Assembly: GCA_024704765.1 (NCBI GenBank)
Contig: JAKMXF010000354.1
Span: forward strand, 62,690 to 126,689
Origin: Oopsacas minuta
Lineage: Eukaryota; Porifera; Hexactinellida; Lyssacinosida; Leucopsacidae
Direction of reading: 5' to 3'
DNA: 64,000 nt
How positions within the stretch are numbered: the stretch's first letter is position 1; every line of letters starts with the position of its first letter. Below are positions 52,936 through 62,694 of this stretch, piece after piece. The position numbers and the translations under genes were made by a program. A model generated the notes under the pieces. It worked only from the letters and a program-made list of their open reading frames with translations, had not been told where the DNA came from and made no database searches.

Positions 52936-53391
52936 TACAGTCAACTTCGCTTAATTGGACAAATCTCCAGGAACGGAATCATCTCCATTCAAGTTAATAC
53001 TAAATATTTTCAGTTAATGGGACAAACTCTGCTAATCGAATGAAAATTATTAACTCAATCAAGACGAATTTTCTCTTTAGTTAGGAAATTCTAATAAGCT
53101 AGTTTTATGTACAAATTTAGATAGAGAGACTACATTTTGGATTAATTTGCCCAAATCAAATTCTATTTACTAGTTATTGTTATAACATTGATTCACGGAA
53201 GGCACTAAACATCCAAAATATTAAAATTTGTACTATGGATGGGTTTGGCTCAACCATAGAGTGGTTAACTTGCTTTAGAGGACTCTAAAATAGAATAGTA
53301 CTGCTCTTTAGTATTATTATTAGAACATTTCCGGTTAATTGGGACAAAATAGCTGGAACCGATGTGTCCCGATTAAGCAGAGTTGACTGTA
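52936..53391. mobile_element. 456-bp Tigger/pogo-like MITE
   Basis: The left end TACAGTCAACTTCGCTTAAT and the right end reverse complement TACAGTCAACTCTGCTTAAT continue into GGACA/GGGACA. TA occurs at both termini (52,936-52,937 and 53,390-53,391). Related in sequence to the MITE at 31,505-31,949. Confidence 0.8.
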
Positions 53392-53449
53392 TTTACTAAA
53401 CTATAAACTAAACTCAAACATTAAATTGCAATTTTCCTAATTCCAGCAA

Positions 53450-53565
53450 TACAGTAGTGTTTCGTTAATACGAATACGGTTAAGACGTAACTCCGGATAA
53501 GGAGCACGAATTTGGCAGTCCCCTGGTGTACCTATTAACATATTAACGAGACGAGATTTACTGTA
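53450..53565. mobile_element. 116-bp Tigger/pogo-like MITE
   Basis: The left end TACAGTAGTGTTTCGTTAAT and the right end reverse complement TACAGTAAATCTCGTCTCGT/TAAT are inverted repeats, with TA at both termini. Confidence 0.65.
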
Positions 53566-53912
53566 TAACGAATTTCTTTTCCAATCTATAACTTTAGAAT
53601 ATTATTGATTATCTTATAAGTTATAATATAACTACGATCGTATGACTCCTGCTACTTTGTATCAAATATTAGAGCATATGCTCATTGCTGAAAATAATTA
53701 TTACATTCAATATTACTAGTAAAAGGAACTTATGAATCCATTACTTCCCTAATTATTAAACGCGCGAACGAGCGTATCTGAAATGAGCTCGATTGTGTCC
53801 CAAGACTTCATGCCTATCCAAGACTTGTATCTGAGCTAAAGAATTTCCACAGTAATTCCTACATAAAATAATTTGACTTATCGCCAACATTAAAAATATC
53901 CGATTTCTACTC

Positions 53913-54021
53913 TATGTCAAAATCTCACAATTTCAGTCCAATTATAATTATTCAGGTTATTTTATTTATTATAATTATTCAGGTTATTTTATTTGGACTG
54001 AAGTTGTGAGCTTTTGACATA
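53913..54021. repeat. Hairpin with an internal 27-bp tandem repeat
   Basis: TATGTCAAAATCTCACAATT at the left is matched in inverse by TATGTCAAAAGCTCACAACT at the right, then TTCAGTCCAA on both sides. Inside, a 27-bp unit (attataattattcaggtta plus 8 bases) is exactly repeated at 53,941-53,967 and 53,968-53,994. Confidence 0.75.
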
Positions 54022-54209
54022 ACTTACAATATCCAGTTTCTACTGTACTTAAAATTGGGTCTCTGTACATTGATTAACGATTTCACGTGAATGTAGTTAT
54101 TTTTTAAGTAACATACTTGTCAGACTATCGTAAACTGTGTTTAATTTGACTACTTAATCATGTGCATTTTTTCATTCTCTCTATGTAAATAAGTTAGTAT
54201 CTAACCTTT

Positions 54210-55685
54210 ATGGTTTCCTATCCAAATGCATTTCCCCCAGGTGTTCTGCCTAACTACCGTCCTGGTATGTTACACAGATCCGCGATGCCTGTTCCCAATC
54301 AGAATTCTCGTCTCCCTCTCATCTCCAGCAACATGTCATATCATCCACACGGACAAGATTATCTTCCTTACTCAAACTCCATGACAGGCATACATCCTTT
54401 GGCAGCTGCTACATCTGCTTCTTCTCATTCAGGTCTCAAGAGGAAACCTGCCCTCACAGTTGGACTGGACCCAATGAAGGGGATGTCCCGTATGCCTTCC
54501 ACACAGATAGTCCCACCAAGGAAGCGTTACAAGACCTCTTATCGTGTGCTGCCCAGACAGATCCGATCTTTCGTACCAGAAGGGGAGAACTACCATCAGC
54601 TGCTAATGCTGGAGAAAAGACTTGACAGTATTCTACAACGTGTAAAGATACAATTCGAACATTCCGTCAAAGATAAAAACAGCTTCCGTCTGCCTCGTAA
54701 GCTCCGTATTTTCATCAGCCACAGCTACATAGAGCCTGAAACTCCAACTGACCCTCTTCAATGGGTACTAAAGCTAGAGGGCAGGTTACTGAATCCTAAC
54801 TCCACTGAGACAGAAGATCCTCTACCTCCTGCTAGATTCTCTGCTTTCTTCAGTAGCGTCATATTTGAGCTAGACAGTGAGTTGTACGGATCAGACTCTC
54901 ATCTCCTGGACTGGCAGCATAAAGATACTCAGGACGAAAAGGATGGTATTCTTGTGAAACGTATGTGTGATGAAAGACCTGTAAAATGTGACATGCTACT
55001 ACAAGTACTATACGACCCTCCTAGATATCAGCTGGAGCCAAGACTAGCCGGACTCCTAGGTACTCAGATACAGAGTCAACAGGGAGTTCTGTTGGCTCTG
55101 TGGAGCTATATAAAGTCTCAGAGACTGCAAGATGCTCACAATAAAGAAATAATTAATCTTGATACACATTTAAGAGCTGTGTTTTCATGTGACACATTAA
55201 AGTTCTCTCAATTACGAGACGCGTTACAACCACACCTGACTGCTCCTGACCCTATAGTAGTACACTACATGATCAGCAGAGAAGGATTAGATAAGCAATT
55301 CTCTGTATATGATATCGATGTGGAATTAGAAGATCCATCGTATTCTAAAATACAGCAATTCATTCAGAATATTAACCAGCCTCGGCAAGAGATTCTGAAC
55401 ATCAATCAGTTAATTGACGATCAGATTGAGAACATAACTAACTTAAGACAGAGGAGAGAGTTCTTCATGGCATACTCCCAACAGCCTCAGAGGTTCTTCG
55501 CCGAATGGATGAGCTCTCAAACAAGAGACTTGAAGGTAATACAGGAGGTGGATAGGAAACCAGAACTGGAAAGGAATTCTGATCATTACCAGGGGGAGTG
55601 GACATCTGACGCTGTAACAAAGTATATATATCTAAAAGTTAGCAGTAGGAAACAAGAAATAGACAAAGGGATAGGGAAAAATTGA
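54210..55685 (+). CDS. SMARCD: SWI/SNF subunit BAF60 (SMARCD)
   Basis: BAF60 is a core accessory subunit of SWI/SNF (BAF/PBAF) chromatin remodellers that links them to transcription factors. The 491-residue frame opens with a Pro/Ser/Met-rich low-complexity region (about 1-100), followed by MLEKRLDSILQRVKIQFEHS and RKLRIFISHSYI, then VLKLEGRLLN and FSAFFSSVIFELD. The SWIB domain spans about 270-350 (MLLQVLYDPPRYQLEPRLAG, LLALWSYIKSQRLQDAHNKE, INLDTHLRAVF). A conserved C-terminal helical part ends RREFFMAYSQQPQRFFAEWM. This order and length match vertebrate SMARCD1-3 (about 470-530 residues). The sequence does not say which paralogue, and a single ancestral gene is likely. No introns. Confidence 0.95.
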   Translation: MVSYPNAFPPGVLPNYRPGMLHRSAMPVPNQNSRLPLISSNMSYHPHGQDYLPYSNSMTGIHPLAAATSASSHSGLKRKPALTVGLDPMKGMSRMPSTQIVPPRKRYKTSYRVLPRQIRSFVPEGENYHQLLMLEKRLDSILQRVKIQFEHSVKDKNSFRLPRKLRIFISHSYIEPETPTDPLQWVLKLEGRLLNPNSTETEDPLPPARFSAFFSSVIFELDSELYGSDSHLLDWQHKDTQDEKDGILVKRMCDERPVKCDMLLQVLYDPPRYQLEPRLAGLLGTQIQSQQGVLLALWSYIKSQRLQDAHNKEIINLDTHLRAVFSCDTLKFSQLRDALQPHLTAPDPIVVHYMISREGLDKQFSVYDIDVELEDPSYSKIQQFIQNINQPRQEILNINQLIDDQIENITNLRQRREFFMAYSQQPQRFFAEWMSSQTRDLKVIQEVDRKPELERNSDHYQGEWTSDAVTKYIYLKVSSRKQEIDKGIGKN

Positions 55686-56791
55686 CTCACTCGTATGTAT
55701 TATTTTATTTAGTTAATTTCTGATTCATTGTTCTACTATCTTTATCATTTGATGGTTGTTACATGATTTATGTTAATTGCTACGGATGTGAATACTGTTT
55801 CAGTGAAGTGTTAACCTGTCTGAATACTATTATAAGAGAATATCTTTCATGAGGCGCGAGGCGCCTCATAATATTATTCTGTCCAACTGTGGTCAGGCCA
55901 TAGTAGTACACCTTTCCCAAATTATCAGACAAATCTAATCATTTTGATTTTCAGATATTCTGAAAAATTGTGAATGCTTAGGATAACTGAAACCTTGAGG
56001 CTGGTTGGTAACTTGACCAACAAGAGGGGGAGATGACAACTCCATTTTCCAAACAAACTAAAGAAGGAAGCGTGGGTGAGATTTACATATACATGTGCTT
56101 ATGCGTATAACTATCTCGTCAACACAGAATTTCGGACTTTCCACTAATAAATCCACCCGGGGGTTTTGGGCGAATTGGAATGGGTCATTCGGGCTAATTT
56201 TTATGAAAAGTGGCCTGACCGATTTCTACGGCCTTGGCTCACCATGTCAGAGTCCCGGTCCATTTCACCCCGTGATTGAATACATGAATTTATTTACTTA
56301 TCCCTATCCAGATTTCCATCCGGTCTTCCTACACTTGTAGAATCCCAATACGTATATGCTTAAGTTTGGGATCCAGAGATTCGAAAACAGAGTCATTTCC
56401 GGCATTGCATGCCCTATTCAATTATACTTCTTACATAATTATTTATTTATTTATCCCAAAGCCGAATATGTAGTTACAATAATCACTAATGGACTGAAGT
56501 TCTATGTATATTGTATACTGTATTAATTGTATAGCCCTATTAAATGGGTTGGATCGAAGCCTCTGGTTTACCTCATCTTTTACGATCTTGTATGTAAGCG
56601 AAATATTACCTATCCCCAATGCTGTTTCCCCAACACTCTTCCCCGTGCATTATATATAACTAGGTTACGCCATGTATTATTTGTAAATTTATTTTTACAA
56701 ATAGTAACTTTCTAAAACTAATGTGTCAGCATGTAGACATTATTGAGTATAAATGGTTCGATGGAGATTATTGTAAATAAGTGCTAGAGAG
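55686..56791. other. Intergenic; short GGCGCCTC stem-loop
   Basis: A stem-loop ATGAGGCGC-GAG-GCGCCTCAT lies at 55,848-55,868. A 19-bp mixed repeat near 56,430-56,460 is A/T-rich. Open frames at 56,095 and 56,527 have no recognisable features and I do not call them genes. Confidence 0.4.
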
Positions 56792-57124
56792 ATGCTTTTT
56801 TGGTTATTAATTTGTATATTGTTGGTGATGGGTTGTGGTAGTTTGTGGACTACAGTTGTGTTTTGTTTTTGGTTTGTGTATTTGCTCCAAGCCATTTATC
56901 ATAAGCGAATTTATCATAATACTGCTTTGAGATGTCTACACGGAGAAAGAACTTGTCAATTATTACAAATACAGGCTCACAAAGCAAGAACTGAATATGT
57001 TAAGAATATCTTCTTATTTTGGATGAATTTAGCAGGATGGTTGGCATTCTTTACGTTATCCCTTCTATATTTTATAGTTATCCAGGTTTTAAATTATCGA
57101 TTCTTCAATCAATTCTGGGCCTGA
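56792..57124 (+). CDS. Hypothetical small membrane protein
   Basis: A 110-residue open frame with a strongly hydrophobic N-terminal third (two close or one long membrane segment, about 1-34), a basic, cysteine-containing middle (about 37-68: AIYHKRIYHN, RCLHGERTCQ) and a second hydrophobic segment (about 73-100). I do not recognise a family. The alternation of two hydrophobic blocks with a charged loop is more gene-like than chance A+T-rich frames nearby, but start and reality are uncertain. It lies between SMARCD and HAP2. Confidence 0.3.
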   Translation: MLFWLLICILLVMGCGSLWTTVVFCFWFVYLLQAIYHKRIYHNTALRCLHGERTCQLLQIQAHKARTEYVKNIFLFWMNLAGWLAFFTLSLLYFIVIQVLNYRFFNQFWA

Positions 57125-57782
57125 CTGAACGCGTGGAATATTTTCAGACATATAGTAATAGCTTAAACCTAACTATAAGCTTGTCAGGGGGTGCTACCCT
57201 GGTGGTACTATCAGAATCAAGGTAGTAGGAAGCCCATAGGAAGTGGAGTAGCTATGCTGTCTCATGGCGCATAGAACTAACATTATTTCACACAAAAAGT
57301 GGGGGCGGCCAAGGCCGCCCCGCCGCCCAACTTCCGACACCCCTGACTAGAATACTAGCTTTAGTACCACATCTACACCTTCACCAATCAGGGATGATAG
57401 GAAAAATTTTAATTTTATTATTTTCTGTTTTCCTGCTTGGAGTACCAGTAGGATAGCACCAGCTTGACTAAAACCTATACGCTATATAGCCATATTCGTA
57501 AACGCGGTACAGCGTGCTATACACAACAATAACACATACATAACATCTATACCAGCGGTTGCCAAACTTATTCACTCTTAGACCCCCTATACCAACATTA
57601 ACATATCATGTGAACTGTGAAGTGTAAACTACTGAACGGCCGCCTATTGACTCCAATTAAAATTTTGAAATCATGAGAACCCTTCCTATCATCCGTGGAT
57701 TCAAGTTTGGAACATCTTATCTATACTGTTAATACATTAGCAATTATATATGTATCGTAGAGACAATATTAACATGTTTAAA
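57125..57782. other. Intergenic with hAT-like and G+C-rich repeat ends
   Basis: No gene. 'aaaaagtgggggcggccaag' at 57,295-57,314 resembles 46,650-46,676. 'ccagcggttgccaaacttat' at about 57,552-57,571 looks like a hAT-type terminus. No duplications were resolved. Confidence 0.4.
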
Positions 57783-60581
57783 CTATTTAGGATAAGGAGG
57801 AGGAGATGAATGTAACTCCTCATTCAAACACAGATACTCAGGTCTGAATGTAACCAGCTGAAATGTTTCCTGAGAATTAAGTTCAATATTGTAGTCAGAT
57901 GGTAAGAGGGAGTTGGAAACTTTGAGCAGAATCTGAATATCATTTTCTTGCTTGTAATATTGCACTGGAAATTCTTCTAAAGAGAATATATGAATGCCCT
58001 CCTGACCCTCCTTCAATCTACCCTTCAGTGAGAACTTTGCCCCGTGAGAGATCAGGGACTTTACAGAAAGTTTGTCCCCACCCACTGAATTAATATAGAC
58101 AGGAGATGGACATTTAATTAGTTCCTCTATGCTGTCTACATGTTGAAGATCATTCTCTGAATCAGAGCTTGTATCTGAATCTGAGAGAAGTAAGAGACGA
58201 TGGTTTTTGTAAAGTTTTTTGAATTTTTCATCATCTCCTTCTTCTTTCGGTAGGAATAGTTGTTCAAATTCTTTATACATCTTTTTCTCCTTTTTTCGTT
58301 TCTTTAAATGGAAGAACAAATGTCTTATACACCAAAAAGCAGGTATAAAACAACAATACATGAAAAAGCAGAAACCTTTCACCAATGAAAAAGCGCTCAT
58401 TCTAGCATTGACCAAGCATGTACAGTTGTATGGATCATCCCACCAGGCTTTGTTTATTCTAAGACCATTCCTCAATCGTATTCTCATTTCCTTTCTATAT
58501 TCATTTCTAGCTTGTTTGGCTCCGTCACATAGACCATTACAGTATGTAGGACGTATAAAAGCAGAGTTTTTGCTAGCTCTAAAAGAACCCATACTCTTCT
58601 CCTCTTTGCTCCGAAACTTGAAACAAAGAATGTGAAAGTTCTGATAAACAAATAAGCAAAGATTCTTAAAGCAATAGCAGAACATTGTCAATTCAGGAAT
58701 ACTGAACTCTCCATTCACAACCATTTTGTATATTCTAATTATGACTAACAGAACAATGCTAATTCCGCAAATACTAACGAGTAAGATCAGTGGTAAGAAG
58801 CGAATTATATTTAAAAGGAAGTTTTGAATTCCTCCGAATATTACATTCTCTATTGCAGCTACAGCATTATCAATAAACTCTCCTATCTCATTCCAACCTA
58901 CATAACCACCGATATCTACCACAACGTCAACCTCACTCACTTCACTTTCTTCTACACAAAAGTTTGACAAATATTTGGCATACGTCATATTATTCATCTC
59001 AGATTCAATATTAGGAGATGTAGAGTTAGACGAGTTGTTTTGTGTTACGTTACCACATGAACAGGGACAATAAGCTGGACAGAAGCATGTAGAATAAGTC
59101 TCAAATGTGAAATTAATCTCATGCATTAGATTCCCTCTTGAATCTCTGAGATAAGCAAAGCATTGGTTCTCACGATGTATTGGATGATGTGAGTAAATTG
59201 TAAAGTTATAAGAGCTAGATGCACCAGGATTTAAAGTGACAATCCTCCCATGAGGTAGTTCTATTCCTGCTGAACACCTGTATATACCTAGATGATATGA
59301 AGCTGTTAGATTTCCTTCATTCAGTACGAGTAGCATTGCATTGCCTTGTTGCGTCAGAGCTTCGAAATCTTCAACATAAGCAGATACAATCTTACCAGCT
59401 GATTTGTGTACTATAAACTTTAGCTCGTCTGCAGTTAGAGTTACCACAACCTCAGATCTTCCTAGATTGTCATTCTCAAACTGAATGCTATAATCCGGAA
59501 TCTTTCTACGAATTCTAGTAGGGCGTAGCTTACCGTAGTAAGAGAGTAATCCTCTGAATGATCGACCTCTCTTCCTTCTTTCGTTGTTGATACGCCAGAT
59601 ATCTTCCGGCTGGTTGAGGAGACAACTTCCATTTCTGAGACTACAGAAATTTTCCTGGTGTCTGAATGCCTGAAACCATACCCCTACCTTGTTACATTGA
59701 GTGCCTGAGAGATCAACTTGATCTTTTTCTAGTACTAACCAGTCAGACTGTCCTCTTTTGAGTATTTTATATGATTTATTTTCTGGTACCAGTAGGAGTT
59801 TGGAATGGAGAGTGAAGAAGTGAGCTTTTGGTGCAAAATCTCCAATCAGTTCTACAAGTACTTGGCCATTCAATAGAGAAACATGCGAGCTACTAGGACT
59901 AACTACCACCCTCCCTATCCTATTCCATCCTTCTACTGTTTTCTCAGTAACTATAACAGTTATTTTGAATATTATTTGTGGAGCAAGGAATTCAAACACA
60001 TCCATGAATACCGGATGTAATCTCATACAGTGACCGGTCTCAGACACACCTATCAAGCCACATTTCAGTTTAGACCTAGTCCACTGATAGTTCTGGCCAA
60101 GTTTATTCCCCAAATCACACTTACAACATCGACCGTGTGAATCAGTGATTGTAATTCCATCCAATTTTACTGTATTGCATACTAGTTTTCCTTTGTAAAT
60201 ATTCTCATTACAACCGTTGAAATAAAGGATCTTTTCTCGTGGCTTATAATTGACACGGCCAATTTTACGGATGCGATATGACACCCGGGATTGTGATTTA
60301 ATTATTGAAATACGGATTGGTTTTTCTAGAAGAGAAGTTCCCTCCATTCCATTTACTTTAGACACAAGTTTAGATTCTAGCTTCTCAGTTCCCCCGCCCC
60401 CCGATGGTATTGAGACTGATATTACTAACTTTCTCGTACAAGGAGACCCATCCATATTGTTAACCTGTGCTTGTCTTCCCTTAATGCAGGTCTCAAGAGA
60501 GCTCGAAGCGAGTAGATCAAAGGACAGAGAAATACGTACGAAGAGAAAGAGAATATAGAGTAATTGTTTCTGTAAAATCAT
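57783..60581 (-). CDS. HAP2: Gamete fusogen HAP2/GCS1
   Basis: HAP2/GCS1 is the class II membrane fusogen that merges gametes in many protists, plants and some animals. From the ATG at 60,579-60,581 there are 932 residues, beginning with a signal peptide (LLYILFLFVRISLSF). An in-frame ATG at 60,692 would add 37 residues of no signal type. The cysteine-rich ectodomain (about 21-590) carries NGCNENIYKGKLVCN, the family hallmark GRCCKCD (about 150-156), CGLIGVSETGHCMRLHP, and a cysteine-rich end CFCPAYCPCSCGN. A Ser/Asn stalk and membrane helix (about 595-630: FLPLILLVSICGISIVLLVI) follow. The cytoplasmic tail of about 300 residues has a second hydrophobic patch, an acidic serine run (SDSDTSSDSEND) and a terminal PPPY motif. 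Intronless. The TMED gene is divergently transcribed 485 bp away. Confidence 0.93.
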   Translation of the reverse strand: MILQKQLLYILFLFVRISLSFDLLASSSLETCIKGRQAQVNNMDGSPCTRKLVISVSIPSGGGGTEKLESKLVSKVNGMEGTSLLEKPIRISIIKSQSRVSYRIRKIGRVNYKPREKILYFNGCNENIYKGKLVCNTVKLDGITITDSHGRCCKCDLGNKLGQNYQWTRSKLKCGLIGVSETGHCMRLHPVFMDVFEFLAPQIIFKITVIVTEKTVEGWNRIGRVVVSPSSSHVSLLNGQVLVELIGDFAPKAHFFTLHSKLLLVPENKSYKILKRGQSDWLVLEKDQVDLSGTQCNKVGVWFQAFRHQENFCSLRNGSCLLNQPEDIWRINNERRKRGRSFRGLLSYYGKLRPTRIRRKIPDYSIQFENDNLGRSEVVVTLTADELKFIVHKSAGKIVSAYVEDFEALTQQGNAMLLVLNEGNLTASYHLGIYRCSAGIELPHGRIVTLNPGASSSYNFTIYSHHPIHRENQCFAYLRDSRGNLMHEINFTFETYSTCFCPAYCPCSCGNVTQNNSSNSTSPNIESEMNNMTYAKYLSNFCVEESEVSEVDVVVDIGGYVGWNEIGEFIDNAVAAIENVIFGGIQNFLLNIIRFLPLILLVSICGISIVLLVIIRIYKMVVNGEFSIPELTMFCYCFKNLCLFVYQNFHILCFKFRSKEEKSMGSFRASKNSAFIRPTYCNGLCDGAKQARNEYRKEMRIRLRNGLRINKAWWDDPYNCTCLVNARMSAFSLVKGFCFFMYCCFIPAFWCIRHLFFHLKKRKKEKKMYKEFEQLFLPKEEGDDEKFKKLYKNHRLLLLSDSDTSSDSENDLQHVDSIEELIKCPSPVYINSVGGDKLSVKSLISHGAKFSLKGRLKEGQEGIHIFSLEEFPVQYYKQENDIQILLKVSNSLLPSDYNIELNSQETFQLVTFRPEYLCLNEELHSSPPPYPK

Positions 60582-60849
60582 TTTACCACCAAGTATAGAG
60601 TAATGAGATATAGCGTATATATATCCAGGATATATAGAATATACAGATGGAAATAGCAGATTTGGTTGGTTCACTTGTGTAATGAATGACATTTTAAGAA
60701 TAAGTTTCTTGGAATGTGAATTTTGTTAGAGAGATTTGGCCCAGTATTCAATTTACTAATCAAAATACTTGTAAGATTGCATTAATTATTTATAAATATT
60801 TTTACCTCTTTTTTATTGAACCTACGCATGATACATATATACAGTTGAA

Positions 60850-60947
60850 TTGGCAGTTATGAAATTCCCATTAATTGGGGATAACATAAATATATATATA
60901 TTATCCCCAATTAACCAATTAATGGGAATTTCATGCATAGCTGCCAA
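60850..60947. repeat. Hairpin between HAP2 and TMED
   Basis: TTGGCAG then TATGAAATTCCCATTAATTG then GGGATAA at the left is mirrored at the right (TTATCCCC, AATTAATGGGAATTTCAT, CTGCCAA) around a (TA)n loop at 60,888-60,901. Probably a MITE. It sits in the shared upstream region of the two divergent genes. Confidence 0.7.
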
Positions 60948-61065
60948 CACAACGTCTAATCAAGAATTAATATAATTGGTAATTATCTGTCAAAACTTCT
61001 TTCTTCATTCCTTTACAACTGTACAAAATTACAATATTTGTGATTAGTGAATAGTTCAGGTAATA

Positions 61066-62694
61066 ATGGATAAAATATTATCTATCCTATTACTCTTCTC
61101 TCTAATCTCTCCTAATCTCTGTCTCTATTTCCATATTCAAGAGAAAGAGGAGAAGTGTTTCATAGAAGAGATCCCTATAGAGACTCCAGTAATTGGTTCT
61201 TATAAAATAGAAACGTTTAATAACCACATTCAAGCCTGGGAAAAAGCAGAGCATCCTATAGGTATGCATGTAACCATAACTGGGCCTGATAGGAAGGTGA
61301 TACAATCCAGAGATTTCAGTACTGAAGGAAGGTTTAGTTTCACATCTAACTACCCTGGAGAGCATTCCATATGTCTACGGTCTACTACTGATCAGTGGTT
61401 TGCTGGAATTAAGCTTAGAATACACCTGGACTTGCAGGTTGTTTTCTTAATATTTTGTATTCATTCTATCATTAGATTATTGGCTCCGTCTATTTGAATA
61501 CATCGATCTATATCTAAGGCATTTGGCTCAATTATGCGGAATGAAGAAAATCCGAATTATGTTTGCATTACGTCTAAAGGCTGGATATTTATCGTCCCTG
61601 TAAATATATTCTAATTATGCTCAATGATATTCTAAGTAATAAACCGGTAGCACAAATAAACAGAGTTCACTGCACTTTACACTTACATTTATGCATTGTC
61701 GTTGATTGGTTAATCTCAGATAAGAATCCAAGAGTCTGTTACTGTATGTATTGTATTTATAATGACAGTCCTTGCTATTATGACACTCTGGATCCGAACT
61801 ATAGATTGTCTGAACTGTGTGTATTGACTTTCACTACAATGGTTATACTTCATCGCCTTTTCGAAAACGTGTATTATGTTATGAGAGTCTTTGATAAATA
61901 CGTAGGACTAGTTTGTTCATATTGTTTCGTTATGTTTAACAAAACGTATTAGGATAGCTCGATAGATGAGAAAAATTCAAAATATGTGGGACTGCGGGGT
62001 CCAAATGAAACAAAATAACGGAAATATTAGACTTATTTCTTTACGTGTTCCTACCTCGAACCAATCTTTAAAATCATTTCAAAAGATGTTCCGTATCAAT
62101 AACAAACATAACACTTCTAAATTTTCACAATAAGATAATTAAAAATATGGGTCCAAGTGCGTGGTTCGGATAATCAAAGTTGCACTGTATTGTATATTAT
62201 AACTTCTGGAAATTTATAATTCTACTACATAATTCAGTAAAAAATCTTGACTGCCGTCCCAATTTTGTAGAAAAAGTTGTATCAGAAACAAGTAAATATA
62301 TTTTACATGGGGGGGGGGGGCCTAAGATTGAATTAGTTTGTCGAAAGTATATTCATTTTCGAAATTGAGTCTGTAAATTTGATTACTTTTATTTAATTTT
62401 TCGCATCAACTATTTTAGTCAGGAGAGCATGCTGTCAATTACGACGAGGTAGCAACAAAAGAGAAGCTGACTGACATGCAGCTACGTATGCGGAAGCTGT
62501 TGGAACACGTGGAGCAGATAAACAGGGAACAGGATTACCAGCGTTTGAGAGAAGAGAGGTTCAGATACACGTCAGAGTCTACGAATGCCAGGGTTCTATG
62601 GTGGTCATTAGGACAAGTGATAATCGTGTTAGTTATTGGATTTCTGCAAATGAGGCATCTTAAAAGTTTTTTCGAAGCAAAGAAGCTAGTTTAA
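61066..62694 (+). CDS. p24/TMED cargo receptor (TMED4/9-like)
   Basis: p24-family type I membrane protein of COPI/COPII vesicles. Exons 61066-61437 and 62419-62694 join in phase 0 to give 215 residues. A signal peptide ([18 protein letters not shown]) is followed by a GOLD domain with two cysteines ([18 protein letters not shown]), a coiled coil ([20 protein letters not shown]) with [20 protein letters not shown], the membrane helix, and the cytosolic tail [14 protein letters not shown]. That tail has the FF and KKXX signals that bind COPII and COPI. Tail and LDLQ-SGEH junction closely match vertebrate TMED9/TMED4 (the alpha subfamily). The 981-bp intron includes a Tigger-like MITE end near 62,150-62,190 and a run of 12 G at about 62,310. 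Confidence 0.95.
62150..62195. mobile_element. MITE terminus in TMED intron
   Basis: The phrase 'gtggttcggataatcaaagttgcactgta' (split here for description) is a typical right end of the TA-type MITEs seen elsewhere (reverse complement begins TACAGTGCAACTTTGATTAT). The matching left end near 61,525-61,575 is only weakly similar. Confidence 0.45.

Larger units (their letters stand above)
51749..54209. other. Gene-free 2.4 kb with four small inverted-repeat elements
   Basis: No coding sequence was recognised between FCHO and SMARCD. The segment holds inverted-repeat elements at 52,588-52,660, 52,936-53,391, 53,450-53,565 and 53,913-54,021, listed separately. The 51,750-52,580 part shows nothing beyond A+T-rich sequence and two 'ggcacctaa/cggcacctcaa' phrases near 52,063 and 52,345. 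Confidence 0.45.

Noticed and set aside
56095-56715. Two open frames of 81 and 62 codons upstream of the small membrane ORF
   Set aside because: No family features and interrupted by repeat-like sequence.
60582-60692. Upstream in-frame start for HAP2
   Set aside because: The added 37 residues lack signal-peptide character, whereas the ATG at 60,579-60,581 is followed directly by a clear signal sequence.
61617-61952. 111-codon frame inside the TMED intron
   Set aside because: Same strand as TMED and wholly intronic, Cys/Tyr-rich, no domain; no support beyond being open.
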